DNA from: JAOABV01 sp039801465
GTDB lineage: Bacteria > Hydrothermota > Tepidihabitantia > Tepidihabitantales > CAIPLT01
Direction: 5' to 3'
Assembly (NCBI GenBank): GCA_039801465.1
Contig: JBDRUT010000003.1
Span: 62,001 to 126,000 of the forward strand
DNA length: 64,000 nt
Position 1 is the stretch's first letter. Each line of letters opens with the position of its first letter. The notes beneath the pieces were generated by a model. The model was not told where the DNA came from and made no database searches. It saw only the letters and a list, made by a program, of their open reading frames with translations. The position numbers and the translations under genes are program-made. Of the stretch, positions 44,399 through 52,824 are shown piece by piece.

Positions 44399-45838
44399 AT
44401 GATAAATAGTCACAAAGACACTGAAAGTCATAAGTCCAAAAATTTATCCAACTCAGAAATCAGTGTTGAGCAAGTAACCGATGAACCCTATCGATTAAAA
44501 GAACGAAGTCATTTCCTTTCTGTTCTCAAAATTCGTAATTTTATGATTTTTAGTTTATCTCAGGCGATTTCGCTTTTTGGAGACAAACTTGATTATATGG
44601 CTTTGTTAGCAATGATTGCTTTTTATTCGGAGAAATACGGTTGGCAAAGTGCTCGGGCAATTTCATATTTATCTGTAATCATTACTTTACCCACAATTGT
44701 TTTTGGACCATTGGCTGGAGTTTTGGTTGATCGTTGGAATCGACTAAAAGTACTAATTTTTTGTGATAGTTGTCGAGCTGTGCTAGTTCTGTTAATACCA
44801 TTTATCGTGATTAGAACAAACAGTCTCTACTTAGTCTATTCCATAGCGTTTTTGGTCTTTTTATTTGGGTTGTTTTTTAATACAGCGCGCTTATCAATAA
44901 TTCCAAATTTAGTCGCTAAACGTCGACTTTTAGCAGCAAATTCATTTATGAATTTTGTGGGTAGGATCTCAACATTTTTAGGAATGTTTTTTGGTGGTTT
45001 AATTGTTGATTGGCAGATTTGGCAAAAAATTGGGATTAAATATAGTTGGAGTGCTGGATTTTATCTTGATGCACTGACTTATTGTTTTTCTGTGTTTGGT
45101 TTAATATTAATTGCTATAAAAACCAATGTTTTTGGACAAAAATTTCTCTATGCAGAAGATTCTCGTTCCACCAAGAAATTGCGGTATTTTCGTCCTTTAA
45201 TTTCATCGGCACGCATCCAAGAAAAGAGAACATTTGAAGAATTAAAGTTGGCGTTTCAATATATTAAGCAAACACCAAAAGTGCTCTTTGTTTTTACCAC
45301 AATTCTTTTGTTGGTTATTATTGGTGCTACTGCCTTTGTCTTATTAGTTCCCATTATCCAAAGTTCAAACCCTAAATTAGGCTTAGGTGTTGGGACAAAA
45401 GGTGTCGGTTTTGTTGCTGCTGCCGGTGCAGTTGGTTTAGTGTTAAGTTCGATGAGTTTCGGAATTATTGGCCATCGTATTAATAAAGAATATATGATGA
45501 TTAGTGCTTTTTTGTTATTAGGAATAATTACAATTCTTATGCCCTCATTAAATAGTTTTATTGCTTTATTACCTTTAGCATTTATTGCCGGATTATTGAT
45601 TTCTCCAATTTTTATTATTCAAGATACGATATTACACGAAACAATACCAGAATCAGTGCGTGGTCGAATTTTTTCAGCACGCGAATGGCTCTTACATTTG
45701 TCTTTTGGATTAGCATGTTTAATTATCGGTGAATTGACGAATTTTTTTTCTAAACAGCACTTAATGTATTTTACAGGGTCTTTAGTGGTCATAATTAGTA
45801 TAATTGGATTTTTGGGGGTTAAAAATAAGTTACACTAA
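44399..45838 (+). CDS. MFS transporter (MFS_3/enterobactin-exporter-like)
   Basis: Inner-membrane protein of 479 residues with about twelve helices. After a 45-residue polar N terminus, NFMIFSLSQAISLFGDKLDYMALL begins helix 1; the MFS loop 2-3 signature is GPLAGVLVDRWNRLKVL; NTARLSIIPNLVAKRRLLAANSF and ESVRGRIFSAREW are characteristic of the MFS_3 group of exporters. The long loop between helices 6 and 7 covers about 240-290. Substrate unknown; relatives export siderophores or macrolides, others are lipid transporters. Start at ATG 44399 with AGAAGAA upstream is not strongly supported. Confidence 0.88.
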   Translation: MINSHKDTESHKSKNLSNSEISVEQVTDEPYRLKERSHFLSVLKIRNFMIFSLSQAISLFGDKLDYMALLAMIAFYSEKYGWQSARAISYLSVIITLPTIVFGPLAGVLVDRWNRLKVLIFCDSCRAVLVLLIPFIVIRTNSLYLVYSIAFLVFLFGLFFNTARLSIIPNLVAKRRLLAANSFMNFVGRISTFLGMFFGGLIVDWQIWQKIGIKYSWSAGFYLDALTYCFSVFGLILIAIKTNVFGQKFLYAEDSRSTKKLRYFRPLISSARIQEKRTFEELKLAFQYIKQTPKVLFVFTTILLLVIIGATAFVLLVPIIQSSNPKLGLGVGTKGVGFVAAAGAVGLVLSSMSFGIIGHRINKEYMMISAFLLLGIITILMPSLNSFIALLPLAFIAGLLISPIFIIQDTILHETIPESVRGRIFSAREWLLHLSFGLACLIIGELTNFFSKQHLMYFTGSLVVIISIIGFLGVKNKLH

Positions 45839-46177
45839 CCACCTTTTTCCAAAAAGATTAAGCAAAAAGCTATCTTAAATTCGTTCACAAATATCGTTTT
45901 GACTTTAAGTTGTTTAACTCTATATATTAAATAAAAACTGATTACTAATGATTTATAATACTTGGTATATCTATGTTACACAATGGAAAAATTTTTATAA
46001 CCACCATATATTATTTTATTCAATCGTTAGGTTTTCTTTCGTAATATAATTAAAATTTATATAAGTAAGGATATTTTTATCTGGAAATTATGTAGATATT
46101 TTTGATTGTTTGTTATTAATACAAGATGAATTAAATTTTCCTAAGCAAAAAGAGGTGTTTTGACAATTAAGACAAGT
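45839..46177. other. 339-base gap between convergent genes
   Basis: AT-rich and without an open frame of interest. A short CTTTTT-CC-AAAAAG palindrome at 45844-45857 could be a weak terminator for the MFS gene. Nothing else is seen. Confidence 0.4.
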
Positions 46178-46612
46178 TTACAACAGAGTATTCCACAGCA
46201 CACGCCAGGTTTTAATATCATCAGGATTTTTGACACGGACAATCATTGCGCCCATCATATGACCGTCATCGTATAGTATTAAGAGTTTATCTTCAGTAAG
46301 AAATTTGATACTCTTTTCTGACCAACAGCCCCAATTTCCACCTAAACTCGGTTTTATTTTGATGAGCTGGGAAATCTCAGGATTATTTACTAAGGTTTTT
46401 AGAATTGCTTTTTGCTTTTCCGTATATGATGGGGTTAAGTCTGCAACTTTTCCTTCAAGTTGCTCAACTTTTTCTTTTAGGTCAATTCCTAGCCGTTTAT
46501 GTTGATTTAATGCAATAGACATTGCGACGATTATCGCCAAAAGTCCTAAATTGACAATTATAGATACAAACGAAATTACAAAAAATATTCGAGAACGGTT
46601 CTTGTTATTCAT
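46178..46612 (-). CDS. Hypothetical membrane-anchored protein with coiled coil
   Basis: 144 residues, not recognised. A hydrophobic helix at about 9-33 (IFFVISFVSIIVNLGLLAIIV) is followed by a heptad-like Lys/Leu/Glu segment (IDLKEKVEQLEGKVADL) and a folded C-terminal region ending WRVLWNTLL. The C-terminal part has aromatic and Gly residues (GGNWGCW, DDGHMMGAMIVRV) suggesting a small beta-rich domain, probably outside the cytoplasm. AAGGAG lies seven bases before the ATG. The next gene on this strand starts 130 bases upstream of it and is unrelated. Confidence 0.75.
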   Translation of the reverse strand: MNNKNRSRIFFVISFVSIIVNLGLLAIIVAMSIALNQHKRLGIDLKEKVEQLEGKVADLTPSYTEKQKAILKTLVNNPEISQLIKIKPSLGGNWGCWSEKSIKFLTEDKLLILYDDGHMMGAMIVRVKNPDDIKTWRVLWNTLL

Positions 46613-46741
46613 CTCTTATCTCCTTAAATTGGATTTGCACTTTTGAATAGTAAGGCGACTGATATGGATTTAATGTCAGAAAATATTTGTCTTTGAACCC
46701 ATTTGCTCAGCGTAACCCAAAAGGGATCGACATAATTGAGG

Positions 46742-47470
46742 TTATGGTAAATAATTGGTCTTAACATTTTTTATTCCCCAGAAAATATTAGTTTTAATTC
46801 TTGGGTCTTTTTTATATAATTGATTAAGAAATTTACGGATCCGGTTTCTTTCACTCATATTTTCATATGGACATCGGTTTTTAATTTCAGGTAATTTATA
46901 CGTATTAAGATACCTCGAGATTAGAGGTTTGTCAAAGAAATATAATGGTCTAATTATATAAAACCGCTTTTGGAAAAAATCTTGTTTGGGAACAAATGTT
47001 GTTATTTCGGAAGCATAAAACAAATTCAACAAAAAAGTTTCATTAACATCTTCTAGATGATGGGCTAAGGCAATTTTTTTAATGCCATACTGGTCAGCAA
47101 TTTCGAATAATCTTTTGCGTCGTTCTCGAGAACAGTAAAAACAATATTTTTGTTTTCTTTTTGTTATCTGAGCAAGTTTTTGGAGCACATCAATCTTGGA
47201 GATTAAGTAAGGTATCTTTATTTCCTCAAAGAACTTGGCAATTTTCTTAGTATTCCACTGCGGAAAACCTGGGTCAATATGTACTGCCAATAAATTCCAT
47301 TCTTTATGTCTTCGAAGATTATATGCATTAAAAAGGTGTGCTAATACAATGCTATCCGCTCCGCCGGAAACTCCAATTAAAACTTTTTCTTTATCTTGTA
47401 GTAGCTTGTATTCTTCTAAGGCTTTTTTGAATAGAGAAAAACTGGTCTTATAAAGCCAATTATCAAACAT
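46742..47470 (-). CDS. TtcA-family PP-loop tRNA modification protein
   Basis: About 242 residues. The PP-loop SGGADS at 35-40 binds ATP for adenylation. Cys110 and Cys113 (CFYC) and Cys200 (RCPYENMSERNR) are at the positions of the three cysteines that hold the [4Fe-4S] cluster in TtcA, which makes 2-thiocytidine 32 in tRNA. AHHLEDVNETFLLNLFY is the conserved central motif. TilS lacks these cysteines, so TilS is unlikely; a TtuA-like 2-thiouridine enzyme is an alternative. ATG 47470 is used although a TTG at 47479 is possible. It follows the phosphohexomutase after 30 bases. Confidence 0.87.
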   Translation of the reverse strand: MFDNWLYKTSFSLFKKALEEYKLLQDKEKVLIGVSGGADSIVLAHLFNAYNLRRHKEWNLLAVHIDPGFPQWNTKKIAKFFEEIKIPYLISKIDVLQKLAQITKRKQKYCFYCSRERRKRLFEIADQYGIKKIALAHHLEDVNETFLLNLFYASEITTFVPKQDFFQKRFYIIRPLYFFDKPLISRYLNTYKLPEIKNRCPYENMSERNRIRKFLNQLYKKDPRIKTNIFWGIKNVKTNYLP

Positions 47471-47499
47471 TGAAAGCAATTCAAAAGAGAAATTTATTC

Positions 47500-48873
47500 C
47501 TAAGGGAGTTTAACATCATCAAATTTGTTTAATTGCTCATAAAATATCTGCTGAATCTCTTTTAGACGTTCGGGTGTTTTCGCTTCAAATCTTAAAACTA
47601 AAACCGGCTGGGTGTTGGATGCTCTAACTAAACCCCAACCATCGGAAAATATTACTCTTACACCATCAATGTCAATTGTCTCGTAGTTTTGGGTCTTAAA
47701 GTAATCTCGTATTGCGTTGGTAACTTGGAATTTTAATTCGTCTGGACAGTTAACGCGGATTTCAGGAGTTGAATAATAATAAGGAATATCGGCTACCATT
47801 TCTGAAAGACTTTTGTTTGACTCAGAAATTATTTTGAGCAATAGGGCTGAAGCGTAAATTGCATCATCATAACCATAATAATTTTCTGCAAAAAACATAT
47901 GGCCGGACATTTCGCCTGCAAGTAAAGCACCTTCTTCTTTCATTTTGGCTTTGATTAAGGAATGTCCTGTCTTCCACATTATTGGAATTCCGCCAACCGA
48001 TTTTATATATTCAACTAAACCTTGAGAACATTTCACTTCAAAGACAATTTTTGTATTTGGTTTTCGTTTTATTATATCCGCAGCAAATATTGCTAAAAGT
48101 TTATCTCCCCAAACAATATTCCCTTTATCATCAATCGTACCGATTCTGTCAGCATCCCCATCATAACCAATGCCTAAATCTGCATCCAATTCTAATACTA
48201 AACTCTTAACATCTTTCATATATTCAGGTATAGTTGGGTCAGGAAGATGAGAAGGGAAATTACCATCAGGTTCAAGATTAATAAATACTGGGTCTATTCC
48301 TAATTTGTTAAATAACTCTTCAATAACAACTCCGGCAGTCCCATTACCTGGGTCGAATACTACTTTTAACCCACTTTTGATTTTAATTTTATCAAGAATC
48401 ATATTAATATAATCTGGAATAGGATTAAGCGTTGATACTTTTCCCTTGCCCGATACAAATTTTTCCGATTCAATTAACTTTCTCAAATTCTGAATCTCTT
48501 CACCATAAATTGTTGTCTTATTTAATCCAATTTTAAAACCATTAAACTCCTTAGGATTATGACTACCCGTAATCATAATTCCGGCATCTTTGTTATAATG
48601 AAATGCTGAGAAATAGAAAACAGGCGTTGGAATTATACCTAAATCAATAACATCACAGCCCGTAGAAATTATACCTTCAATTAGAACATCTCTAATTCTT
48701 TGAGATGAGAGCCGAACATCCCGACCAATTAAAACTTCCGGATTTTGGTTTTCGAGTTTCTTTTGAACATAAGTACCATAACCTTGACCAAGCATAAACA
48801 CAACATTATCAGGCAGATCTTTATCAGCAACACCTCTTATATCATATTCACGAAAAATTTGTGGATTTAGCAT
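47500..48873 (-). CDS. Phosphomannomutase/phosphoglucomutase
   Basis: Alpha-D-phosphohexomutase of 457 residues. REYDIRGVADKDL is at the N terminus; the phosphoserine loop TGSHNP has Ser104; the Mg loop DGDADR is at 238-243; the sugar-binding loop GEMSGH is at 320-325; and the phosphate-binding loop near RASNTQPVLVLRFEA ends the protein. This set matches AlgC/ManB-type enzymes that act on mannose and glucose phosphates and feed nucleotide sugar synthesis for surface polysaccharides, suiting the sugar operon at 27-34 kb. It is separated from the upstream gene by a strong terminator. Confidence 0.94.
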   Translation of the reverse strand: MLNPQIFREYDIRGVADKDLPDNVVFMLGQGYGTYVQKKLENQNPEVLIGRDVRLSSQRIRDVLIEGIISTGCDVIDLGIIPTPVFYFSAFHYNKDAGIMITGSHNPKEFNGFKIGLNKTTIYGEEIQNLRKLIESEKFVSGKGKVSTLNPIPDYINMILDKIKIKSGLKVVFDPGNGTAGVVIEELFNKLGIDPVFINLEPDGNFPSHLPDPTIPEYMKDVKSLVLELDADLGIGYDGDADRIGTIDDKGNIVWGDKLLAIFAADIIKRKPNTKIVFEVKCSQGLVEYIKSVGGIPIMWKTGHSLIKAKMKEEGALLAGEMSGHMFFAENYYGYDDAIYASALLLKIISESNKSLSEMVADIPYYYSTPEIRVNCPDELKFQVTNAIRDYFKTQNYETIDIDGVRVIFSDGWGLVRASNTQPVLVLRFEAKTPERLKEIQQIFYEQLNKFDDVKLP

Positions 48874-48914
48874 AGTATTAGTTTATTTTCATTTTTACAA
48901 AAGTCAATATTATT

Positions 48915-48943
48915 AAAAAGGGCAGGTAATACCTGCCCTTTTT
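48915..48943 (-). terminator. Strong intrinsic terminator (bidirectional)
   Basis: Perfect 8-bp stem GGGCAGGT/ACCTGCCC (48920-48927, 48931-48938) with a three-base loop, flanked by AAAAA and TTTTT so that it works on either strand. It ends the small secreted protein transcript before the phosphohexomutase gene. Confidence 0.9.
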
Positions 48944-48953
48944 ATGCTTTGAA

Positions 48954-48971
48954 GAGACAAAGTTTTGTCTC
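48954..48971 (-). other. Second perfect hairpin before the terminator
   Basis: GAGACAAA and TTTGTCTC are perfect inverted copies with two bases between, 28 bases after the stop of the small secreted protein. It may stabilise the 3' end of that mRNA together with the terminator. Confidence 0.6.
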
Positions 48972-48999
48972 CCACTTTATTTTTTATTTACACAATAAA

Positions 49000-49338
49000 T
49001 TATTTTCCATACGCTTCTTGCACTTTATAAACATGCCATTTAGCAAATTCGGGGTCACGCAGGTTTTCCTTAATTTCAATTTCAGTCCAAGTCACACCAT
49101 TCCAGATATCAATCCATTGAAGAATCACTGGTAAAGAGAGGACTAATGTTAACCATTCCATCATCCTAATACCTACACCCTCATTATACATATAACCCGC
49201 ACGAGGTCCAAAAAACCACGCATAAAGACAAGCAACGCAGCCACCGCGTTTGGGTTTAGACGGCGCTTCAGCGTAAGCAATACCAGATACTTGCATTAAT
49301 ATTATGCCAACTAATAAGAGTGTGATTATTTTTCTCAT
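49000..49338 (-). CDS. Small secreted or membrane-associated protein with CxxC
   Basis: 112 residues, family not recognised. A clear signal peptide covers about 1-23 (ending GIAYA-EA). Then a Gly/Cys segment GGCVACLYAWFFGPRAGYM holds Cys34 and Cys37, followed by a hydrophobic stretch at about 62-78 (WLTLVLSLPVILQWIDIW) that could be a membrane helix, and a polar tail. An excellent AGGAGGTGA site is six bases before the ATG. It has its own promoter (49386-49413) and strong terminator, so it is a monocistronic and probably well expressed gene. Confidence 0.8.
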   Translation of the reverse strand: MRKIITLLLVGIILMQVSGIAYAEAPSKPKRGGCVACLYAWFFGPRAGYMYNEGVGIRMMEWLTLVLSLPVILQWIDIWNGVTWTEIEIKENLRDPEFAKWHVYKVQEAYGK

Positions 49339-49385
49339 ATATTATCACCTCCTATTTGTAATTTATTATATCAAACATAATAGTT

Positions 49386-49413
49386 ATATTACTAAAAATC
49401 ATAGCATTGTCAA
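49386..49413 (-). promoter_or_regulatory. Promoter of the small secreted protein gene
   Basis: Minus-strand TTGACA (49408-49413), 16-base spacer, TAATAT (49386-49391), about 35 bases before the ribosome site. Confidence 0.6.
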
Positions 49414-49434
49414 TACCAAATGCAAAACTTTATA

Positions 49435-50172
49435 TCATTGATTTCCTGTAGCAGGTAAAATAACTTTGAATAAAGTTGCTGGTAGTTCGGAGTTAAATTT
49501 CAATCGTGTTAGCCGTGTCTTGACAACTAAAACACCTTCTTTTAATCCCATTCGTAGTTCGGATTTACTTGGAATAGTAAAATTTTTATCAGAAAACAAA
49601 CTATCGACAACGAAGATCATTGTAGGATTATCAGTTTTGCCATAAGTTTCAAATCTTAAAGGGACATAGTTTGTTTTATCAATCCAAACGAGAATTTTAT
49701 TATAATGCGGAAAATCTTCAATAATTGTATCTTGTTTAGGATTGCCTTCCAAAAGAAAAACATTGTAATCTTTTACTTTACCATCCCATTTGAGTTTAAA
49801 ATTAAATCCTTTATCGAAATAATTGATAAAATTTAATCCGATGCTAATAAAATCTTTAAGTCCTTCTAAAGGATCGGAAACTTCTTTTATGTGCCATTCC
49901 TTTTCTTTAGGGATACGCGTGTATAAAAATTTTCCATCAAAGATTATTTCTTGTTCTTCTGGACTAATTAGATTTAGCCGAAAAAGGTTCGGAGATTGAT
50001 AATAGAAGAACCCTTCGCTTATAAATTTATTTTGTCTCGGTGCTGAAATCTCTCTTTGAATTGCACCAGATAAACTTTTAATTTTACTTGTTGCAGTTTT
50101 GGCACGAATCAGAATTGAATCACAATTAATCGATTCTGTGTTGAATATAAATAACAATGTTATCATCAGCAT
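49435..50172 (-). CDS. LolA-like outer-membrane lipoprotein carrier
   Basis: 245 residues with a hydrophobic N terminus (LMITLLFIF) acting as a short signal, then a half-barrel fold of the LolA type: KTATSKIKSLSGAIQREI, EGFFYYQSPNLFRLNLISPEEQEIIFDGKFLYTRIPKEKEW and IWIDKTNYVPLRFETYGK-like strands are typical of outer-membrane lipoprotein-sorting proteins. It would carry lipoproteins across the periplasm; relatives in candidate phyla are poorly studied. The ATG sits exactly where the promoter predicts the mRNA to start, so the message should be leaderless. No LolB or LolCDE is adjacent, though the exporter at the window start is of LolD type. Confidence 0.75.
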   Translation of the reverse strand: MLMITLLFIFNTESINCDSILIRAKTATSKIKSLSGAIQREISAPRQNKFISEGFFYYQSPNLFRLNLISPEEQEIIFDGKFLYTRIPKEKEWHIKEVSDPLEGLKDFISIGLNFINYFDKGFNFKLKWDGKVKDYNVFLLEGNPKQDTIIEDFPHYNKILVWIDKTNYVPLRFETYGKTDNPTMIFVVDSLFSDKNFTIPSKSELRMGLKEGVLVVKTRLTRLKFNSELPATLFKVILPATGNQ

Positions 50173-50178
50173 TGTTTT

Positions 50179-50206
50179 AATATAATTAAAATTTGATAAA
50201 TGTCAA
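50179..50206 (-). promoter_or_regulatory. Promoter of the LolA-like gene, leaderless
   Basis: Minus-strand TTGACA (50201-50206), 16-base spacer, TATATT (50179-50184). Seven bases downstream is position 50172, the A of the start codon. Confidence 0.6.
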
Positions 50207-50768
50207 TCTGATTTTCCTGGAGATTTGTTTAATACAGTATTTTTGTAAATCTGATTTTACATCTGAGATTTATGCTTAAAATTTCTTCTTCTTAGAAAAG
50301 TTATATTGTCAATATAACTTGAAAAGTTGTTGATGTTTAATCTAGTTTATTGATTTTCATAAATTTTAGGCAAACTATCCTTAAAATAAGGGTATAGTCC
50401 CATCCGCCGATTATATTTTCGTATTTTAAGTGAAATAAAGTGTTTCTCTTTGTTGCAGTTAACTTGTTTTCTTATATTCCTATGCAACCGCTTATTTGGG
50501 GGGCTCTTTTTACAATAATCAAGAGAGCAAGATAAAAGTTTTAGATTAAGCAATTTAAGGACTCGGTTACCAAACGATTTCTCAAATTAAATATCTAATC
50601 AAATAGTAAACTGACCAGGAAAGCATGTTATGCGAAAATAAAAATTTTTAATTTTATGCTGTTTTTTTTGTTTTCAAAAAATTATCTACTATGTAAAAAT
50701 CTAATGAGAGTTTTAGGTTTTAAAGAATGGAACATAAAAGCCTTTTCAGTCAGTGCAAAAAGAACTAA
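50207..50768. other. Noncoding region between divergent genes
   Basis: AT-rich; a 68-codon minus-strand frame (50347-50553) is Lys/Asn-rich without a ribosome site and is not accepted. Nothing else is recognised between the two divergent promoters. Confidence 0.5.
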
Positions 50769-50797
50769 TTGACTTCATCTAATTAATATTTTATAAT
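50769..50797 (+). promoter_or_regulatory. Promoter of the lipoprotein-membrane protein operon
   Basis: TTGACT (50769-50774), 17-base spacer, TATAAT (50792-50797). Start near 50804, then AGGAGG at 50811-50816 before the ATG at 50822. Confidence 0.75.
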
Positions 50798-50821
50798 GCG
50801 TTAATGAACATAGGAGGAATT

Positions 50822-51295
50822 ATGTGTAATAGTAAAAAGTTGTTGCTGATTTTGATTGGTCTAATTATTGTTTTAATATCCTTGAACTGTGCACCAGGGA
50901 ATTATCGCTGGGACCCAAATGTTGAAGGTTCAAAACCAGCAAACTTCTGGGTTGGTTTGTGGCATGGTATTATTGTTATCGTTACTTTTATTGTGAGTCT
51001 ATTTACAAACACGGTTAAAATTTATGAAGTCAACAATGTTGGTTGGGCTTATAATCTGGGATATATTTTAGGTTTATCAATATCTATCGGCGGTGGTTTT
51101 AGATACACTTACACTAAGAGACGAAAGGTTAAAAAATACGACTGGAATAAAATTGAAGAGAAAATTCGTGAAGGGATAAAAAACTGGCTTGAACAATCTG
51201 AAGACGAAACTAAGAAAAAAGAATGGGAAGAAATCGGCAAAAAAATTGAGGAGAAAATTAAACGCAGATTAAAAGAATGGGCAGAAGAGGAATAG
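50822..51295 (+). CDS. Hypothetical lipoprotein with a membrane helix and coiled-coil tail
   Basis: 157 residues. A lipoprotein signal ends in LISLNC with Cys23. The segment FWVGLWHGIIVIVTFIVSLF at about 42-61 is a second membrane helix, followed by KIYEVNNVGWAYNLGYILG, which resembles a small conserved membrane protein family seen in varied bacteria (FWxGxWHG...IYEVxNxG) whose role I do not know. The C-terminal 55 residues are highly charged Lys/Glu helices with heptad character. The ATG at 50822 has GGAGG directly upstream; an ATG 18 bases earlier would overlap that site. First gene of a three-gene unit. Confidence 0.78.
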   Translation: MCNSKKLLLILIGLIIVLISLNCAPGNYRWDPNVEGSKPANFWVGLWHGIIVIVTFIVSLFTNTVKIYEVNNVGWAYNLGYILGLSISIGGGFRYTYTKRRKVKKYDWNKIEEKIREGIKNWLEQSEDETKKKEWEEIGKKIEEKIKRRLKEWAEEE

Positions 51296-51304
51296 GTCCA
51301 TAGT

Positions 51305-52093
51305 TTGAAATATTTACCTTCATTCGTTTTATTCATTGGTTTCGGTTTAGTTATACCAATAATATATTTTTCTATTTTCCACCGACGCTCAGTCTTAGAT
51401 AAAGTTCCTGCTTGGATTTGGTCAATAACCGGTCTTTGTGCTTTTCTGTTTTTCCCGATATTTCTCTTTCGTAAACATTGGGAAAAAGCAATGATGATAG
51501 CATATAATAAGTTTTGGTATGTCGCGGGCGTTGTTCAAATGGATAACAATTTTTGGGAAACCTTAGCAAAATTCCTGATAATAATTATATTTATTGCCTT
51601 AACTCGCAATAAAGGTAAAGATGTTTTCTCACAGAAAAGCAGTGGAACTATCTTGGGCTATTGGGTTGGACTTTGTTATGGTATCGGTGAAGCAATTACT
51701 TTATCCGTTATCGGATGTTTTCCAGTTCTCAATCGGATTTTTGGTATTAATCTTTTTTTGTATTTTACAACTTGGTATACAGTTTGGGAACGAGCTTATG
51801 CGATTCAAATTCATGCAATTATCGGAGCCTTGATCGGACTCGGTTTTTATCATTGGTATGGACTCGCGAAAAAAGCGTGGTTGTTATTATTTTTCATCTT
51901 TGGAATGTTATACCGCGAATTGGTCGATGGCTTAGTCTTAGTGATGATATATTTCCCCAAACTTGAATTTGTTAAATTTGCCCGTTCTTATATTTATCCA
52001 ATAACATTGCCAATATTGTTAATCATTGGCTATCTCGGATTATTAATTGCTTATAAAATAAGTAAAAATATTAATATAAAAGAAGTAAACTAA
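51305..52093 (+). CDS. Putative YhfC/PrsW-like intramembrane metalloprotease
   Basis: 262 residues with seven or eight hydrophobic helices. The pattern GYWVGLCYGIGEAITL (Glu129), WERAYAIQIHAIIGALIGLGF (Glu162, Arg163, His170) and a later Asp208 in ELVDGL resembles the YhfC family, related to the CPBP/PrsW (ABI) membrane proteases, in which Glu and His residues bind a metal. The match is by motif only. It starts with TTG, 10 bases after the lipoprotein stop. Flanking lipoproteins suggest a job in envelope protein processing or signalling. Confidence 0.6.
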   Translation: MKYLPSFVLFIGFGLVIPIIYFSIFHRRSVLDKVPAWIWSITGLCAFLFFPIFLFRKHWEKAMMIAYNKFWYVAGVVQMDNNFWETLAKFLIIIIFIALTRNKGKDVFSQKSSGTILGYWVGLCYGIGEAITLSVIGCFPVLNRIFGINLFLYFTTWYTVWERAYAIQIHAIIGALIGLGFYHWYGLAKKAWLLLFFIFGMLYRELVDGLVLVMIYFPKLEFVKFARSYIYPITLPILLIIGYLGLLIAYKISKNINIKEVN

Positions 52094-52107
52094 GCAAAGG
52101 AGATAAA

Positions 52108-52821
52108 ATGAGATACACTATAAACATTGTACTATCTACATTGCTAATTATACTGAACTGCGGGAAAAAAGAAATTCCCGTAATTAAATTATCTTCAAGC
52201 AATTGGAATGAAATTAACCATTACCGAGTCTTACTTGATACGGCAAATGTCGGTTCGTATTATTTAATTTATAAGTCTATTTCAGAACCGGAATCAGTTA
52301 TCGAATTGCAATCAATCACTGAAATTAAGCAGGCTAATGCAATATCCCGCGATTCTACAGTTTTATTATTAAAACAGAAAAACTTAAAACCAATATCTTC
52401 AACAAAAGCATTATTCACTAGTGGTATGATAATTACCAGTGAGATTAAATATCACGGTAACAAAGCATCAATTAAAGCCCATTTACCTCAAGGTGACAGG
52501 TCAATCGATATCCCGGTTAATATTAATACTTATGATAATGACCAAGTAACTTCTATTTTGCGTGCGATTGATCTAAAACCTGATGACGAAAAAGAAATAA
52601 ATGTTGTTATTGGTTTAAGTGGCACTACCGTTCCATTAAAGATAAAATTAATCGGCGAAGATAAAGTTCAAGTACCTGCAGGTGAATTCGACTGCAATAA
52701 ATATACATTATCCGTTGTCGGTAGAAATATTGATGTCTGGTATGAAAAATCTACGGCCAAACGAATGGTTAAATATTTAGACCCTCAAGCTCAAATGATA
52801 ATGGAACTTTTACCACAATAA
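52108..52821 (+). CDS. Lipoprotein with DUF3108-like region
   Basis: 237 residues. The signal ends LIILNC with Cys18 as lipidation site. The mature part has a repetitive beta-strand pattern; the C-terminal VPAGEFDCNKYTLSV and IDVWYEKSTAKRMVKYLDP resemble the end of DUF3108-type periplasmic proteins, where a conserved strand pair reads GxFxCxK...WxxxxxxxlVK. Function unknown. A GCAAAGGAG site precedes the ATG. It is the third gene of the unit starting at 50822 and converges on the TonB receptor gene with a three-base gap. Confidence 0.75.
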   Translation: MRYTINIVLSTLLIILNCGKKEIPVIKLSSSNWNEINHYRVLLDTANVGSYYLIYKSISEPESVIELQSITEIKQANAISRDSTVLLLKQKNLKPISSTKALFTSGMIITSEIKYHGNKASIKAHLPQGDRSIDIPVNINTYDNDQVTSILRAIDLKPDDEKEINVVIGLSGTTVPLKIKLIGEDKVQVPAGEFDCNKYTLSVVGRNIDVWYEKSTAKRMVKYLDPQAQMIMELLPQ

Positions 52822-52824
52822 AAC

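Noticed and set aside
46742..47470. Identification as TilS (tRNA-Ile lysidine synthase)
   Set aside because: The three cysteines at TtcA positions and the absence of TilS C-terminal domains favour the TtcA family.
50347..50553. 68-codon minus-strand frame between the LolA-like and lipoprotein genes
   Set aside because: No ribosome site, highly basic low-complexity composition, lies between two divergent promoters.
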